In this document: piece by piece, positions 1 through 11,398 of the stretch
How the letters are laid out: the number at the start of each line of letters is the position of its first letter
Numbering within the stretch: the stretch's first letter is position 1
From: Lantana camara
Taxonomy: Eukaryota > Streptophyta > Magnoliopsida > Lamiales > Verbenaceae
DNA: 64,000 nt
Reading direction: 5' to 3'
Assembly (NCBI GenBank): GCA_037501455.1
Contig: CM074860.1
Span: 43,410,501 to 43,474,500 of the forward strand
The notes under the pieces: generated by a model
Told to the model about the DNA's origin: nothing
Database searches by the model: none
The model's input: only the letters and a program-made list of their open reading frames with translations
Translations under genes and position numbers: made by a program

Positions 1-309
1 CGATATTTTGAACTCTGCTGTATCGGTACTTATATGTGAATCTGTTATATGTTCTGATATGCCGAGTCTCTCTTACACGATCAATATGTTCTTGCTTGTT
101 ACCTGCCATCACGCACATGTTTTGAAAAGTTTTAAAATACTCTGATTTTCCGATGCATAACCACATCGTTGTACATGTATAGTTCTGATAGATAGCCGTT
201 CGCTGGAGTATTTCTTCAGTGATGGCTCACACCATTATTTGAGAGGTGCTTTAGTGCGGGGGTTGAGACGCCGCTCTCCTCTTGTTCTGGTACGGGTGGG
301 GGCGTTACA
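1..309 (+). mobile_element. Gypsy element N, 3' end of a plus-strand LTR
   Basis: The stretch ends in GGGGGCGTTACA at 309 and is followed directly by sequence that continues the internal region of element D. Its last 80 bp resemble the sense-strand LTR end of element L: both contain TTAGTGCGGGGG a few tens of bases before the terminal CA, and a CGTTCGCT motif further upstream. No PBS follows, so this is best read as the 3' LTR end of a plus-strand element. The rest lies outside the window. The right flank is GCAAG, but the matching target duplication cannot be checked. No coding sequence is visible. Confidence 0.6.
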
Positions 310-434
310 GCAAGGAAAGCAACTAGACAAGCAACAAGCAAGTACCAAGAAGTAACAAAGAAAGGAAAGTAATACAAAAGCGGGTCACCCCCAAGATAAA
401 TATGCATGAATGTAGTGCCATGAATCCAATTACC

Positions 435-1322
435 TCAATTTTCGGGCGCTCTTTGATCTCCAACTCGAAGCCTTTGATTCCTTCTCCTTTGTTTGTTAGC
501 CCTCGAACGATCATAATCTGGGAACTTATGATCTGAAGATCCACAAACGTAGCATCTCTTCAACCGGATCCAACACCCATCGTAACTGTGGTTAGTCCCT
601 TGGCAATGTGCACATGGTTGAAACTCTCTCTCGGACCAAGGGGTCTTCAAGGGGTTAGACTTCTTTTTCTTGTTGCTTCTTTTCTTGATGGTTCTACTTT
701 GTTGAGCCGGTTTTTCTTCAACTTGTATATTGGAACACGATCCCAACTCAACTGATTGTTCCGGTACATCTTCTTCAAGCCCTTTTCTTGCTATCCACCA
801 AGTCTCAACCCGTATCGCCTTCTCAACGGCCTTGTCCCACTTACTAGTGTCTCTTACAGTCAAAGCTTCCCTAAGTTCGCTCCAAAGGCCTTCCATAAAG
901 TACTTTGCCTTCCATTGATCATCATTTATAATGTGAGGCACATGGGCACCCAATCTCTCGAACTCTTCCAAATATTCCATAACCATCTTTTCTCCTTGCT
1001 TGAGGTTGAGGAATTCTTCAAGTCTCCGTTGTTGTAGTATTGCCGGTATGTACCTCTTTCTAAATTCTGGGACGAACGCATCCCATAGCAATACTTCTCC
1101 CGCCACCTCTAGTCGATGAACAACTCTTGACCACCATAGATTTGCTTGCCCTTGTAGGAGTAGACTAACTAGGCTGACTTTATTGTGAGCATCACACGGC
1201 CACACTCTAAAGATGGCCTCTATCCCCGAAAGCCATTCTTCAGCTTCAATATCATTACATCCTCGGAATTGTGGAGGGTTGAAAGTCTCGAACTCCCGGT
1301 ACAAGGTTGCTATTGGATCCAT
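435..1322 (-). CDS. gag: Gag polyprotein of gypsy element D
   Basis: 295-residue retrotransposon Gag, the structural protein that assembles the cytoplasmic particle and packages element RNA. Residues about 15-175 match the plant Retrotrans_gag capsid domain, with EEWLSGIEAIF, the QGQANLWW helix, EFRKRYIP and the LKQGEKMVMEYLEEFERL segment typical of the family. A lysine-rich linker follows, then two CCHC knuckles: the first (CAHCQGTNHSYDGC) is complete, and the second (CYVCGSSDHKFPDY) has its last Cys changed to Tyr. The frame is open from ATG to stop. Gag stands alone and is not fused to protease, unlike the gag of element C. Element G carries its closest relative in the window. Confidence 0.85.
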   Translation of the reverse strand: MDPIATLYREFETFNPPQFRGCNDIEAEEWLSGIEAIFRVWPCDAHNKVSLVSLLLQGQANLWWSRVVHRLEVAGEVLLWDAFVPEFRKRYIPAILQQRRLEEFLNLKQGEKMVMEYLEEFERLGAHVPHIINDDQWKAKYFMEGLWSELREALTVRDTSKWDKAVEKAIRVETWWIARKGLEEDVPEQSVELGSCSNIQVEEKPAQQSRTIKKRSNKKKKSNPLKTPWSEREFQPCAHCQGTNHSYDGCWIRLKRCYVCGSSDHKFPDYDRSRANKQRRRNQRLRVGDQRAPEN

Positions 1323-1589
1323 AGATTGCCCTGTTGATGTAGATGGTTCTTGATTCAGGTGGGAGTGTTGATGTTAGAATTGTCCAAGGTCCTTGTCAAC
1401 ACCGTGAAATCCTGAAATTCTCAAAATTAAAATGGAAATATATGTGCATGTTGATCTGTAGGTGCATGTTTATGTGCACAATCAAGTCAAATAATTAACA
1501 AGTAAGTCACATAAATGGTGTAATGAATGCAAACAAACATGTAACCCTAAGCCGAACGACCTAGATAGACCAGACACGACTCAAGAGCT

Positions 1590-1628
1590 CCAGTTTTGTA
1601 ACCTAGAGCTCTGATACCACTTTCGAGA
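1590..1628 (-). other. Element D primer-binding site with overlapping hairpin
   Basis: The minus strand reads TGGTATCAGAGC at 1619-1608, complementary to the 3' end of initiator tRNA-Met, nine bases inside the LTR end. The AGAGC of the PBS can pair with a downstream GCTCT: arms AGAGCTC and GAGCTCT, an inner GGTT/AACT stem with a bulged A, and an ACAA loop. Sequence identity of the PBS is direct; the fold is inferred. Confidence 0.8.
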
Positions 1629-2887
1629 TGTAACACCCCAGAACGAAGGGTACCACATCCCCTCGCACTATAACCCAACACGTGCAACGAAATGGAGACT
1701 CCGCACATGCATCAAGTTACAGCGAACGAGTGACAAACAAAAACCCACACACTAGCTAGGCGGTCTAGACCCTCATTCAGAGTGCGCAACAAAACAAAAG
1801 ATATGCGGAAGCAACCAGGATCACAAAATACCAACATACATGCTACATTAATACAAATATATACATGTTGTGCCCATCCAAGACCAAGGAATCATACCAA
1901 TTCAAGTTCAACTTCGAATCAAAGTTCATATAAAGCTTATACATAGTACCATACTCATACATATTTATACGTAATACCATATTTATACATAGTACCAAAA
2001 TGGGAAGTAAAGATGCAAGGATGCAAAAGACTCCAATAACAAACTCGAACGACTCAAAGTAAAAGACCACCGCCTAGCACGAACCGAAGACCTGCACCTG
2101 CAAACTCAAGAAAAAAGGGGAAAAGGAAACAACAAAGAGGGGTCAGTCCTAAAGACTGGTGAGGGGGCTAACACACTCACACGTACATAAATATAGAGCA
2201 TAGCATATTCAAACGAAGATGTTCATGAATCGGGGTGTGGTTTTTGCATTCTAAAGCCTTTTAACCCATGTTATTATATATATATAAAAAGAAAGGTTTA
2301 AGGCCGAAGGCCAAAATTCACCAAGTTTTAGAAGTTAGAAATCCACTTCCGATTCACAAACCTCAAACAAAAGCAAAGCATAAACAACTCGGCGAGTACG
2401 AGTTCCAACCCACTTACTCCAAAGTAAAGCGAAACATAACAAAGCAAAACATAAATCAATCCCACCTTAACTCCGTTTTGGGGAAGAGAGAGCGCTCCCT
2501 CTACCCCCGCACTTACCTTATAGCAAATACGCTTATATGTCAGGGTCGTGAGTTTCATGACACCCACGCCCAAGGACTCCGTCCCCCATCTCCCTCCGAG
2601 TGGGTTTTGGGTTGATCCTATAAAGTGGAGAAGTGTCCTGGGGTTGCAACCGGCGACCCCGGTAGTCGTCCCGGGTCTCCCGAACCACACAACTCTGGGG
2701 CCCAAACTTACACTTACACTTACACTTATAAAGGCTTATATTTCAAAGCTTAATCTCGCCAAAACATATCACTTACACACGCCAACCCTTTCCTAAACGA
2801 AAGAACGAAAATATTGTTTACATATACGTAAAAGCGTTTTCAAATGTTTCATAGCAAAAGGGCCAATTCCCACAAAATACTTATCGA

Positions 2888-2893
<6 letters not shown>

Positions 2894-2941
<48 letters not shown>
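2894..2941. repeat. (TA)n microsatellite
   Basis: About 48 bp of uninterrupted TA dinucleotide inside the LTR of element D. Confidence 0.95.
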
Positions 2942-2944
<3 letters not shown>

Positions 2945-3608
2945 ATGCGGGCAATTCCAAATTAGACGCTCAGCAAATGCATATGAATGCAAGTGGTGCG
3001 AATGAAGCAACAAGAGATAGCATATTCAAGCGTTCAAGATAAATTCGAGTAAAACTCGTACCAAATAAATTCGTAAAATTAATACAAGACATTTATCAAA
3101 TAATCTAACACGTTAACATAGCTTATGAGTCATAACCGAATAAAATAAGGCATTAGAAAGCACAAAGCAAAGCACAAAAGCCAAGTATGAAAATTCCAAA
3201 TTCTTGAAATCACAACATTGAAATATTCAAGTTAAATACATAAAATTCAAATTACATAATTTAATAGTTAACTCATAATATATAATATATTTCATATATT
3301 TATATATTACATCTACACACGTATGATATATATATACATACATGACACATATTTATATATATATATACTACATATGTACGTATAAAATATAAAGAGTACC
3401 TGCATGTAATTAATATATATACATATCATATGCCTAGCTCACGTACTCATGCATAAAGTAGATTAAACACTACACTAATGCATGAAACACAAATTCATAT
3501 ATCACATGCATGCAGCTACGAAAGGAAAAGAACAAACAAAGCAAATTCGTGCACCAAGCTCCGGATTTCAGCTGAACTTTTGGAATTTAAAATCAATTCG
3601 ACATTAGC

Positions 3609-3735
3609 ACACGGCCGTGTTGGTCTTTAGTTCAAAATGGACACGGCCGTGTCCGATTTTATTAAATTTGGCAGCCAATCTCGAGGACTCAACACGGCCG
3701 TGTCAACTTTTCAAACAAATCGGACATGGTCGTGT
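3609..3735. repeat. Palindrome cluster in element D LTR
   Basis: Four short palindromes built on ACACGGCCGTGT occur at about 3609-3620, 3639-3654 (GGACACGGCCGTGTCC), 3692-3703 and 3723-3735 (degenerate, CATGGTCGTG). They lie roughly 450-600 bases downstream (sense) of the putative donor. Similar clusters with different arms occur in the LTRs of E, C, J, L and M. Confidence 0.85.
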
Positions 3736-4932
3736 TGGCCTTCTTCCTCGCGAAAACAACGCAGCAGCAGCAGAGTTCCGGAGCAGGGGGCAAGGCAGGA
3801 GAAAAAAGCAGAAAAACACAGCAGCAACAAATCAAATTCAGGCACAAAAACTCAGCAAGAAAGACCACACACATCTCACAAGAAACCGGCAATCAAGGAG
3901 TTCCAAATTCCAACTATAGAAGCTTCAAAAACTCAAAGTTTCATCAATGGTGAATCACTCCACACTTCACAAAATTCAGATTCAAGCATAGGAATAGAAC
4001 AAGGATACATCAAGGGTCACATAACACTTTACGGATCAAGAATTGGAGCAAAAACGAACAAGTTATCAACAAATTTCTTCAAACCAGTAACTATTCATGA
4101 CCATGCCCAAAACTCATCCAAATCATGCTCAAAATCCGAAATTCAAGGCTTAGAAGATGTACCAAGTTGTGGACAACAAGAAAGTACACTTACCTCTTTG
4201 ATTTCATGAAGAACGGAGGTCGAACGAACTTGAAATCGGACTTGGGTGCATAGTGACGGAAATCCCCTTTCTCTTCCCTTTCTCCTTCTCTCACTCGGTT
4301 CTCCTGAGGTCTGGGGCTGAAATGGACAAGTGGGAGATAGGTTTTTGAGTTAGGGTCACATAGGCTCAAGAATCAGGTCATTTGGTCAAGAAACGAATAA
4401 GTTATGGCCAAAACCGTAAAAGGTGACAAATCTGCGCGAGGTCCACGTTTCGGGCGAAATTCGGAGGATCAAACGGGCTTAGAAAAATATAAAGCTAGGT
4501 TCCAAAGCTCCCAAATCTTGTCACGAGTCCGACGTCACTTCCGGAATTCGAATCTGAATTCCCTAGCTCAAAATATAAATTCCGGAACACAAGGCGCGCT
4601 AAAACTAGTTAGGCCCTCGAGTCCCCAACAAATAAAATATGGTGCGTTACCATATCAAACAAGTCCGAAAATGAAAAACGAGCATATAGGAAAATCCATA
4701 ACACGTAAAACTCATGTATATTAAATTTTCACGAAATTTCGAAACAAGTTGGAACTCAAACGAATTAAAAACAAGTTTAAAAGTTTAAAAACAATTAATT
4801 ATTAAATCTTATTATTTAACAAATAATTCAAATTAATTAAGAAAGTTATTTAACATTAAAATAAATAATTTAACGCGCAATTAACACACTCGATACAGCG
4901 TACCTGTACGGCCGGACGATTGGGATGTTACA

Positions 4933-6007
4933 TGCCTGAACCATCGGTCTCTGAGCCCCAGCTTGATATCCTGGAATCTTGTCCGGGCATGCAAAAGCCA
5001 TATGATCTCCTTTCCCACAAATCAAGCACAACTTCAATCTTTTTCGACAATTGTTATAAGAATGAGTTGGCCATCCACAATAAGTACACGGTGGCTGATC
5101 ATTGCGAGATCCTTTAGGAGCCGGTGGAGCCTGAGGTGGTCGTGGAACGGGTACAATCTGACCTCCAATTCTCGGCTTCTTGAAAGGCCCTTTTTGTGGT
5201 GGAGCTGGTACATTCATCGGCCTCTTTCCTTTGTTAAATCCCCAACCCGATCCTGACCCTTGTCCTTGGCGAGAAATTGGCCTCCTAGCATTCACAGAAT
5301 CTTCAACCTTTAAGGCTTTCGAGGTAGCCTTCGCCCAAGTGCTTGTATTAACTGCCTCTAAAGCTGTCTGGATGTCCGGTCGAAGCCCCTGAATAAACTG
5401 CATAGCCTTATGGAAGTCATCGCTTGCTATATTTGGTGCATAGCGGGATAACCTCTCATACTCTGAAATATACTCGGCCACAGACCTCGATCCTTGCTTC
5501 AATTCGGTAAATTCTCTCAACCTTCGAGTACGGGATGAGGGTGGATTTATTCTTGAATTCTCTTGTAAATACTTCCCAGTTGATCTCCTCTCCAGCTACT
5601 TCCAATACAATTCGTGTGCTTTCCCACCAAGAGTAGGCTTCCCCTTGTATCAAAGTGATGGTGCATCGAGCCTTCTCTCGGGACTCACATGGAATGAGCT
5701 CCCATATCCTCTCGACCTCTTTCAGCCATATTTCCTCCTGTATATCATTTACCTTGAAGAACTTGGGAGGTCTTTGATTCTGAAACTCCCTAAGAGTAAC
5801 AAAAATCGGTGCCTCGGGCGGTACAACAGGTGCAGGTGGTGCTGGAGGTGCCGGTGGTATATAATCTCGTAGCCTTTGATCTAGGATGTTGATAACTGAA
5901 TTAAAAAAGACCTCTGCTGGCGGTGGTTGTGGAGGTGGAGGTGTAGGAGTACGATTATGATGATGACGCCGCCCTGGAGATCTATCTCGATGTCTACGTG
6001 GAGGCAT
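4933..6007 (-). pseudogene. gag: Gag of element E, frameshifted and split
   Basis: The minus strand encodes a Gag starting MPPRRHRDRSPGRR at 6007, nearly identical to the Gag of element C. It has a basic N terminus, a proline-rich stretch, the capsid domain (WLKEVERIWELIPC, QGEAYSWW) and two CCHC knuckles (CTYCGWPTHSYNNC and CLICGKGDHMAFAC). A frameshift at about 5520-5545 separates the first half (frame of 5456-6022) from the second (frame of 4870-5520). After residues GAQRPMVQA the frame runs into the LTR of D, so the protein is truncated before protease. The element cannot make full Gag from this copy. Confidence 0.85.
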
Positions 6008-6178
6008 CCTGTCAATAAACACTAAAAATAAGTGCTATTTTTAGTTTATGCATGTTAATGCAAATAATTCAATCAAAATTCAAAATTTAAATCAATTAAG
6101 CACAAAAGAGATGCATATGCAACACGTTGTCAAGTAGTCCCTAAGCCGAACGACCTAGACTGACTCACACGACACTAG

Positions 6179-6220
6179 AGCCCGGGTTTTGCAACCCTAA
6201 GCTCTGATACCACTTAAGAA
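6179..6220 (-). other. Element E primer-binding site with hairpin
   Basis: Minus strand TGGTATCAGAGC at 6212-6201, eight bases from the LTR end. The downstream sequence gives an AGAGC/GCTCT outer stem, a GGGTT/AACCC inner stem and a GCAA loop, as in element C. Confidence 0.8.
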
Positions 6221-6615
6221 TGTAACACCCGAGCACAAGGTGTCACATCCCCCGCATCGAGACTCGACCCGAATATGAAACGGAAGATCCATACCCGAGC
6301 CAAATCACAGTGAACGGGGACCTACACACACTCTATGCTAGGCGGGACTAACCCTTGAACCATAAAATCAGAGTTAAACATTAAAGCGGAAGCAATAAAC
6401 AAACACACATCATATATATAAACAATGAGCATCACAACTCAAAAACTGAGTCATATCCAACATCAGTTGTCGTCACGGCTCAAATAAGTACGCTCCAATA
6501 TAACATTCATATACAATAACCAAAAGTAAGAGTATGCAAGTGTAAGACCAAAATATAAGAGCTAGAGACGAATGCAAGACCTATGACTCGTATTCCTGCC
6601 TAGCTCCCTCGACAC

Positions 6616-8217
6616 CTGCATAAAACAACTGAAAACCAAACGGGTTCCGTCCAAAAGGGACTGGTGGGTATAAAAACAGGACATGGATAGAATATATGAC
6701 GGTAATTAAACAATCACATGCAAGCTATAATCCCAAGTGAGGTTTTAAAGAATTTCCCAAGTGGGTGAAAAGAAATCATCAAAAGGGATTATAACGATTC
6801 ATTTACATTAGGTCGTTATTGGCCCGGCGAGTGGGCGTGCATTATCTCCAACCAACACCTTGTGTAAATCATTTAAACATTCATTCATTCGTTCTTTTCA
6901 TGCAAATCATTCTTTTGTGCACATTCATTAACATTTACACCTTTTTCCTCCGGGTTGGTGGTGGGTTTGCAAGGCCCGACCACCCATTCATTGACCAAAA
7001 GGGGTTACATGACTCCCCAGATGGCGCTCAGCGTCCATTCCTCGCTAACTCCTAACGAGGTCCGGTTATGCCGTTCATTGGTGGAACTAATGTGAGGGAT
7101 CACCGTCGGCCCATGCCTCCCCGGATAGCCACTCACACTAAGTCCCTGGGCCCCATTCGTGTATTCATTCATTTCTCGCCAAAATATTTGGTAGGATTTA
7201 TAAAATAAGGCTTTACGTTGAAAACATTTACTCTTTAAAACGACTCTCTATATATATATTAATTTTGGGCGAAAACTTTCACATTGAAGGTATATATATC
7301 GGGTCTTATATCTACATAGAAGAGAAACCCACCTTAAACCGCAAAAGAAGAAACACGAGCCTCACTGACCGGCCTCGTCTCCAACTGGATCAAAATCTGT
7401 GCAAGAAAGTGAAGTGAGACTCAATATGACCAAATAAGACGCTCGGCAATGTAATGATCATGATATGAATATGTAAAAGATAAGATGATGTTATGAAAAT
7501 GTTCATGTGCACTATTAAGGAGTTAAATCATATATTCAAGTCATTCGGTCATTCATTCGAGTTCATAAATTCACATATTCAATCAATTAATTCAAATAAC
7601 ATTTGATATTTACTAAACATATATATAAATATACAATTATATTACATTATATTATACATATATATATGTATATATAACACATGCACGTACAACCATACAT
7701 GCAAAACAATATGCATGAAATCAGTAGGTGACACGCCCGTGTCACCATTACAAAGAAAACCGTGACACCCCGTGTCTCGGTACAGCAGGTCCAGACAATT
7801 GTGCACCCCCGTGTCATGCTGAAGAAAGAAAATATGACATGCCCGTGTCATAAGTACGCAGCAGAAAAAAAACAGGGCACACAGCAGAACAACAACATAC
7901 CAACCTCAAATACTCCAAAAATGGATCAAACTCACGTTTAGATGCTCAATTATCATGATATACACCTACTAGTATACCCATAGATTAATAACAATTCACA
8001 AAAACACATATTTCTACATTAGATCATCAAGAATCTTTCATTACAAACCCATATGCCAACCCATGATCTAAGCTCATAAACTTCACAATATATGCATCAA
8101 ACTTAAGCTTAGAATTCACAAACATGCTTCCAAGAACAATTACTCAATTCAACCAATATATAACCAAGCCCTATTCATACCATATATTCAAGAAATTCAT
8201 CAAATTTCCAAAATTAC
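6616..8217 (-). other. Putative LTR intron of element E
   Basis: Minus-strand donor TTAAG|GTAATTTTGG at 8218|8217 and acceptor TGCAG|GTGTC at 6616|6615 just before the conserved GCTAGGC motif. Position and sequence match C. Inferred only. Confidence 0.4.
7727..7852. repeat. Palindrome cluster in element E LTR
   Basis: Units include GGTGACACGCCCGTGTCACC (7727-7746), a shorter GTGACACCCCGTGTC near 7762, a half unit near 7801 and TATGACATGCCCGTGTCATA (7833-7852). Between the first and last, the outer pairs change from G-C to T-A and A-T while pairing is kept. Confidence 0.85.
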
Positions 8218-8824
8218 CTTAAATGAAAGAAATGGAAGAAGAGATGAAGAGATGATGTTGATGATGCTTCAATAACCACAACTCCCACAAATATGATGGT
8301 TGAATGATGAAATCTCCCTACTCCTTCACAAGGGTTTGGTCCGGTTGAGCAAGGAAAGCAAGAACAAGTGTATGTAATGTTTTGTGTGAAAAGGAAGCAA
8401 ATGGTATATGATTGCTGCTATATACAAGGAAGAGATGCCCAATTTGCTATTAGGTCCTTCTATTATTTACGTCATGCAATTAGATTCAATTCCATAACAA
8501 ATGCTAAATTAGAACCAATGCAATTAAGTACTCAAGTTCATGAAAATGAGCAAGTAAGTCCATAGAAGAAACTAACTCAAATTCGGGAAACTAATTCACG
8601 TTGCAATCAGGTTCGATTTATGCAATGAATATCAATTTGATATGAAGTTCACAAAAATACTTAATATTAAATAACTTAGGATATAATCATTAACATAATC
8701 AACATTATGAACATCTAATATATTTAAAATAAAATTAACTATATTATCACGTAAAATAATTATTTCGCGCAATTTGGTAAACACTTACGTCATACCTGTA
8801 CGGCCGAATTATCGGGGCATCACA

Positions 8825-11117
8825 ACATGAATTACAAGAATGACATGAAAGTGTTCATGTGCACAATTAATATCTCGCTTTTCACCTACTCCTACAATTC
8901 AATTGTCACATAAGTGAATTAGCATCTAACTTATAGAAACGTTCAAGTCATTAATTAGTTTTATTATAGACAGTTAATCATAGGACTGCAAGTTTGAATC
9001 CGAAACAAAGTCAACCATTAATATTTCAACAACCTTTAATTCCACCATCCAAGAATCCTATTTAAAACATAAATCATTTAGAAACATTAAGCTACACCAC
9101 CCCACTTAATACAATTACTTAGAGATAATGAATTACAAGTCTAATTAGATGTGTTATAATTTACATTAAGTTTAAGTTTCAAGAATCCATATCAAAGTAA
9201 TTTCATTATTAATCCAAAAATCTCAGTTATAACATTCGTATTTAGGAGATTTGCGCCAATAACTTATCACGTACGTATTCATCTAATTATTAATTTACAT
9301 ACTACAATTAGATTTTACCAATATAGAATTCGACACCACAAGTCTCCAAACAATCAACCTGTTTAATTATCAAATTACAATTAGCTATCTGAGCTAACCT
9401 CCACTCAATACAACTTAGATTATCAGAATGGATCCCAATTTAAATGCTAATCATTTCTTATTGTCATATATTAATGAATATAGACACTAACTGTGTGAAA
9501 GATTTATTGTCATATATCAGAAATTTAACCAAAATGCAAAGCCCATGATTATCAGAATTAAGTATCACGTGTTATCACCAACATTCATTCACTTAAGAGT
9601 AATAACATTATCATTAACATTCCTACAAAAATAATTCATGCATTCTCGATCCCAATAGATCCCTCAACACCAAAATTTATAAACAGAAAGTCAATTACAT
9701 ACCATAACATTCCAGTTAAACAATACAGACAACAATTCAAAAGTCCAGTTCACTAAAGTTGATTTTTAACAACTATGCAAATCTCATCAAGGCATAATTT
9801 AATAATACAATCTAGCTAACTAATTAGTCAATTTAATTAAATTAAAACAATTCATCCTAAACAAGAGAAAACTTATGCAAAAGAGGGATTACAATTCATG
9901 GGAGGCAGCAGCTACTGTTGTTGTGCCGTTGCTACTGAAATCATGATGGGGAAGGAGGGTGACTCGCCGTGGTGGTCGATCGGGACTGATGGAGGCGAAT
10001 ACGGTCCGAGAGATGTAAGGAGACGGTGGCATGAAACATGTTTGCTGAAGAAGTTATGGAGTTCCTTCTCCTGCAATCTAGCCAGAATCCATGGTGAAGG
10101 CTAACGGCGGCGGGATGACAAGAGGCTTATGCCCTAGTTGCAATGGAGGAAGGGGTCCATGGTGGCGGAAGGGAGATCTCCGGATCTGCTCAGATCTGGG
10201 TTATGATGGTCGGATCTGGCAGAGGTGGTGGCTGAGTTGTCAAAGGCGCCGAGAGGGGAGGGATAGAGGGCCCGAGGGAGTGAAGGGTGGTTGTCCAAAC
10301 TTCGCCGGTAGAAGTGGTGGCCTGCGGTGGCTTCGCAGTGGCGGAGTGCAGGCCTTCTTTCTTCCAGAAGGTGGCGAGGTGCGCTACAGCTAGATGATGG
10401 CAGAGGGTGGCGCGTGAGGCGCCAGATCTGACATGGTGGTGGTGAGTCAGAATTATGGCTGGAGATGGCGGTAATAGGTGGCGGCATGAAGAGAACTCAC
10501 CGGATCCGGAATAACCGAAGCCGTGGTGTGCTTGTGGTGGTTCGCTGGCGATGATGGCGGCGCGGTGGAGTTGTTGAGCTTGTAAGGTTGAGTCGCGATG
10601 GAGCAAGGATCTCGGGAGGCCAGGCTATTAAGCCGTTTTTGCTGCTGAAGACGATGGGGGAAGAAATGGAAGAATGAATGGCAGCACTAGGGTTTCGGGC
10701 TATAAAGAGACATTTTCTCCAAAATTACAATGAAGTCCCTCGAGAGTTTAAGTTGCGCAATCAAGTCCTCAATTCAATTAGAGTTCAAATAGATCTAAAT
10801 AGAGATTTAGAATTTATAAAAGTTCCCCAAAGATTTAAAGTGGTGTCCAATTAAGTCCAATTGAATTTCTCATAATTAGAAATTGACCCCCAAAATTCAA
10901 TAATTCCAATTTAGCCCACATAATTCAAATTAAAGAGCAAATAGTTATTAAACACATATTTCAATTAAGTTCACATATTTTCATAAGGCTGCAATCGAGT
11001 CAGTTAAACTATTAAAACATGAACAAGGCAATTCAAGCACAAGCAGAGTTAAATAAATAACAATCTAATTGCACGAAAACGACATCGTATCTTGATCAGA
11101 AAATGCGGGGTGTTACA
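8825..11117 (-). repeat. Gypsy element F LTR, partial
   Basis: LTR sequence in which E is inserted. It ends GCGGGGTGTTACA at 11117 on the plus strand, i.e. the minus-strand LTR starts TGTAACACCCCGC. The flank (GTCTT at 11118) is internal sequence of element G, so F inserted into G. The region 8825-9890 is AT-rich and holds nothing recognisable beyond LTR-like sequence. A GC-rich stretch follows at about 9898-10670. Orientation is inferred from the LTR-end type and the promoter-like layout. Confidence 0.65.
9898..10680 (-). other. GC-rich leader-like segment in element F LTR
   Basis: About 0.75 kb of GC-rich sequence in an otherwise AT-rich LTR. On the minus strand it starts with AAACCCTAGTGC and continues with open frames that lack clear ATG starts and are rich in His, Ser and Pro (10190-10606, 10134-10487). 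A good splice donor, GGATCCG|GTGAGT, lies at 10501|10500. I recognise no protein family. It may be the leader exon of the LTR transcript, or captured sequence. Plus-strand frames at 9898-10393 are Gly/Trp-rich shadows. Confidence 0.4.
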
Positions 11118-11398
11118 GTCTTTCCTAGATTCGTCGAACAGAACTCGGCAGAATAGATGAAGCAAAATCCCAAAAGTAAACACTAGATATGCATGTTGGG
11201 TCACTGTGCAATGATATGCATCACATAGTTATCACTCGAGCACATAACGGCAATCAAGTAACAATTATTAATGATTGGCAATTATGTCATAACAATTAAA
11301 CAATTGGAAAATTGAAATGTGGTATGGATGCAAGTGCCATGAATGCTAATACCTCAATGTTCGAGTTCATCTTGATCTCCAATCTGAAGTCGTTGGTC

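Larger units (their letters stand above)
2098..4193 (-). other. Putative LTR intron of element D
   Basis: Reading the minus strand, a perfect plant donor AAAGAG|GTAAGTGT lies at 4194|4193. A strong acceptor follows at 2098: a long pyrimidine tract (about 2108-2150) and then TTTGCAG|GTGCAG. A second possible AG is at 2092. Equivalent sites occur in E, C, J, L and M. Splicing is inferred from the sites only. Confidence 0.45.
310..4932 (-). mobile_element. Gypsy element D, 5' part (LTR, PBS, gag)
   Basis: Minus-strand Ty3/gypsy element. In sense order it has a 5' LTR (4932 down to 1629), a PBS (1619-1608), a short leader, gag (1322-435) and AT-rich post-gag sequence cut by N at 309/310. The LTR right end is fused to the gag of element E (4932/4933), at a site that is continuous in the related gag of element C, so D inserted into E. 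Right flank is TGCCT. After the gag stop the sequence does not continue into a protease frame as in C. It resembles the non-coding sequence after gag in G and J, so D may lack pol, though the rest is off-window. Confidence 0.75.
1629..4932 (-). repeat. Element D 5' LTR (3304 bp)
   Basis: Plus strand starts TGTAACACCCCAGAACG and ends GGGATGTTACA, giving the TG...CA ends of an LTR. A PBS lies next to the left end. The LTR carries a (TA)n tract, a palindrome cluster, a putative donor/acceptor pair and the conserved GCTAGGCGG motif near its 3' (sense) end. It contains no convincing protein-coding gene; open frames at 2268-2705 and 3617-4209 are chance frames in leader and palindrome sequence. Its 3' partner LTR is outside the window. 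Confidence 0.85.
4933..8824 (-). mobile_element. Gypsy element E, 5' part
   Basis: Minus-strand Tekay-like element of the same subfamily as C. It has a 5' LTR at 6221-8824, a PBS at 6201-6212, a leader, and the N-terminal four-fifths of gag. D is inserted in its gag at 4932/4933, and the remaining gag, pol and 3' LTR must lie left of the window. The right LTR end (GGGGCATCACA) abuts sequence of another LTR (F), so E inserted into F. Confidence 0.8.
6221..8824 (-). repeat. Element E 5' LTR (2604 bp)
   Basis: Begins TGTAACACCCGAGCAC and ends GGGGCATCACA on the plus strand. It is colinear with the LTRs of C over most of its length. It contains a palindrome cluster, a putative donor/acceptor pair and AT-rich U3 sequence. 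No protein-coding gene is seen; short open frames at 6819-7055 and 8368-8565 have no recognisable product. Confidence 0.85.

Noticed and set aside
3637..4209. 190-residue plus-strand frame
   Set aside because: Antisense to the element D LTR leader, no homology recognised, spans the palindromes.
6819..7055. 78-residue frame, also similar ones at 32518-32748 and 39800-40030
   Set aside because: Recurs only because E and C LTRs are homologous; frame and start are not consistent and the region lies within the putative LTR intron.
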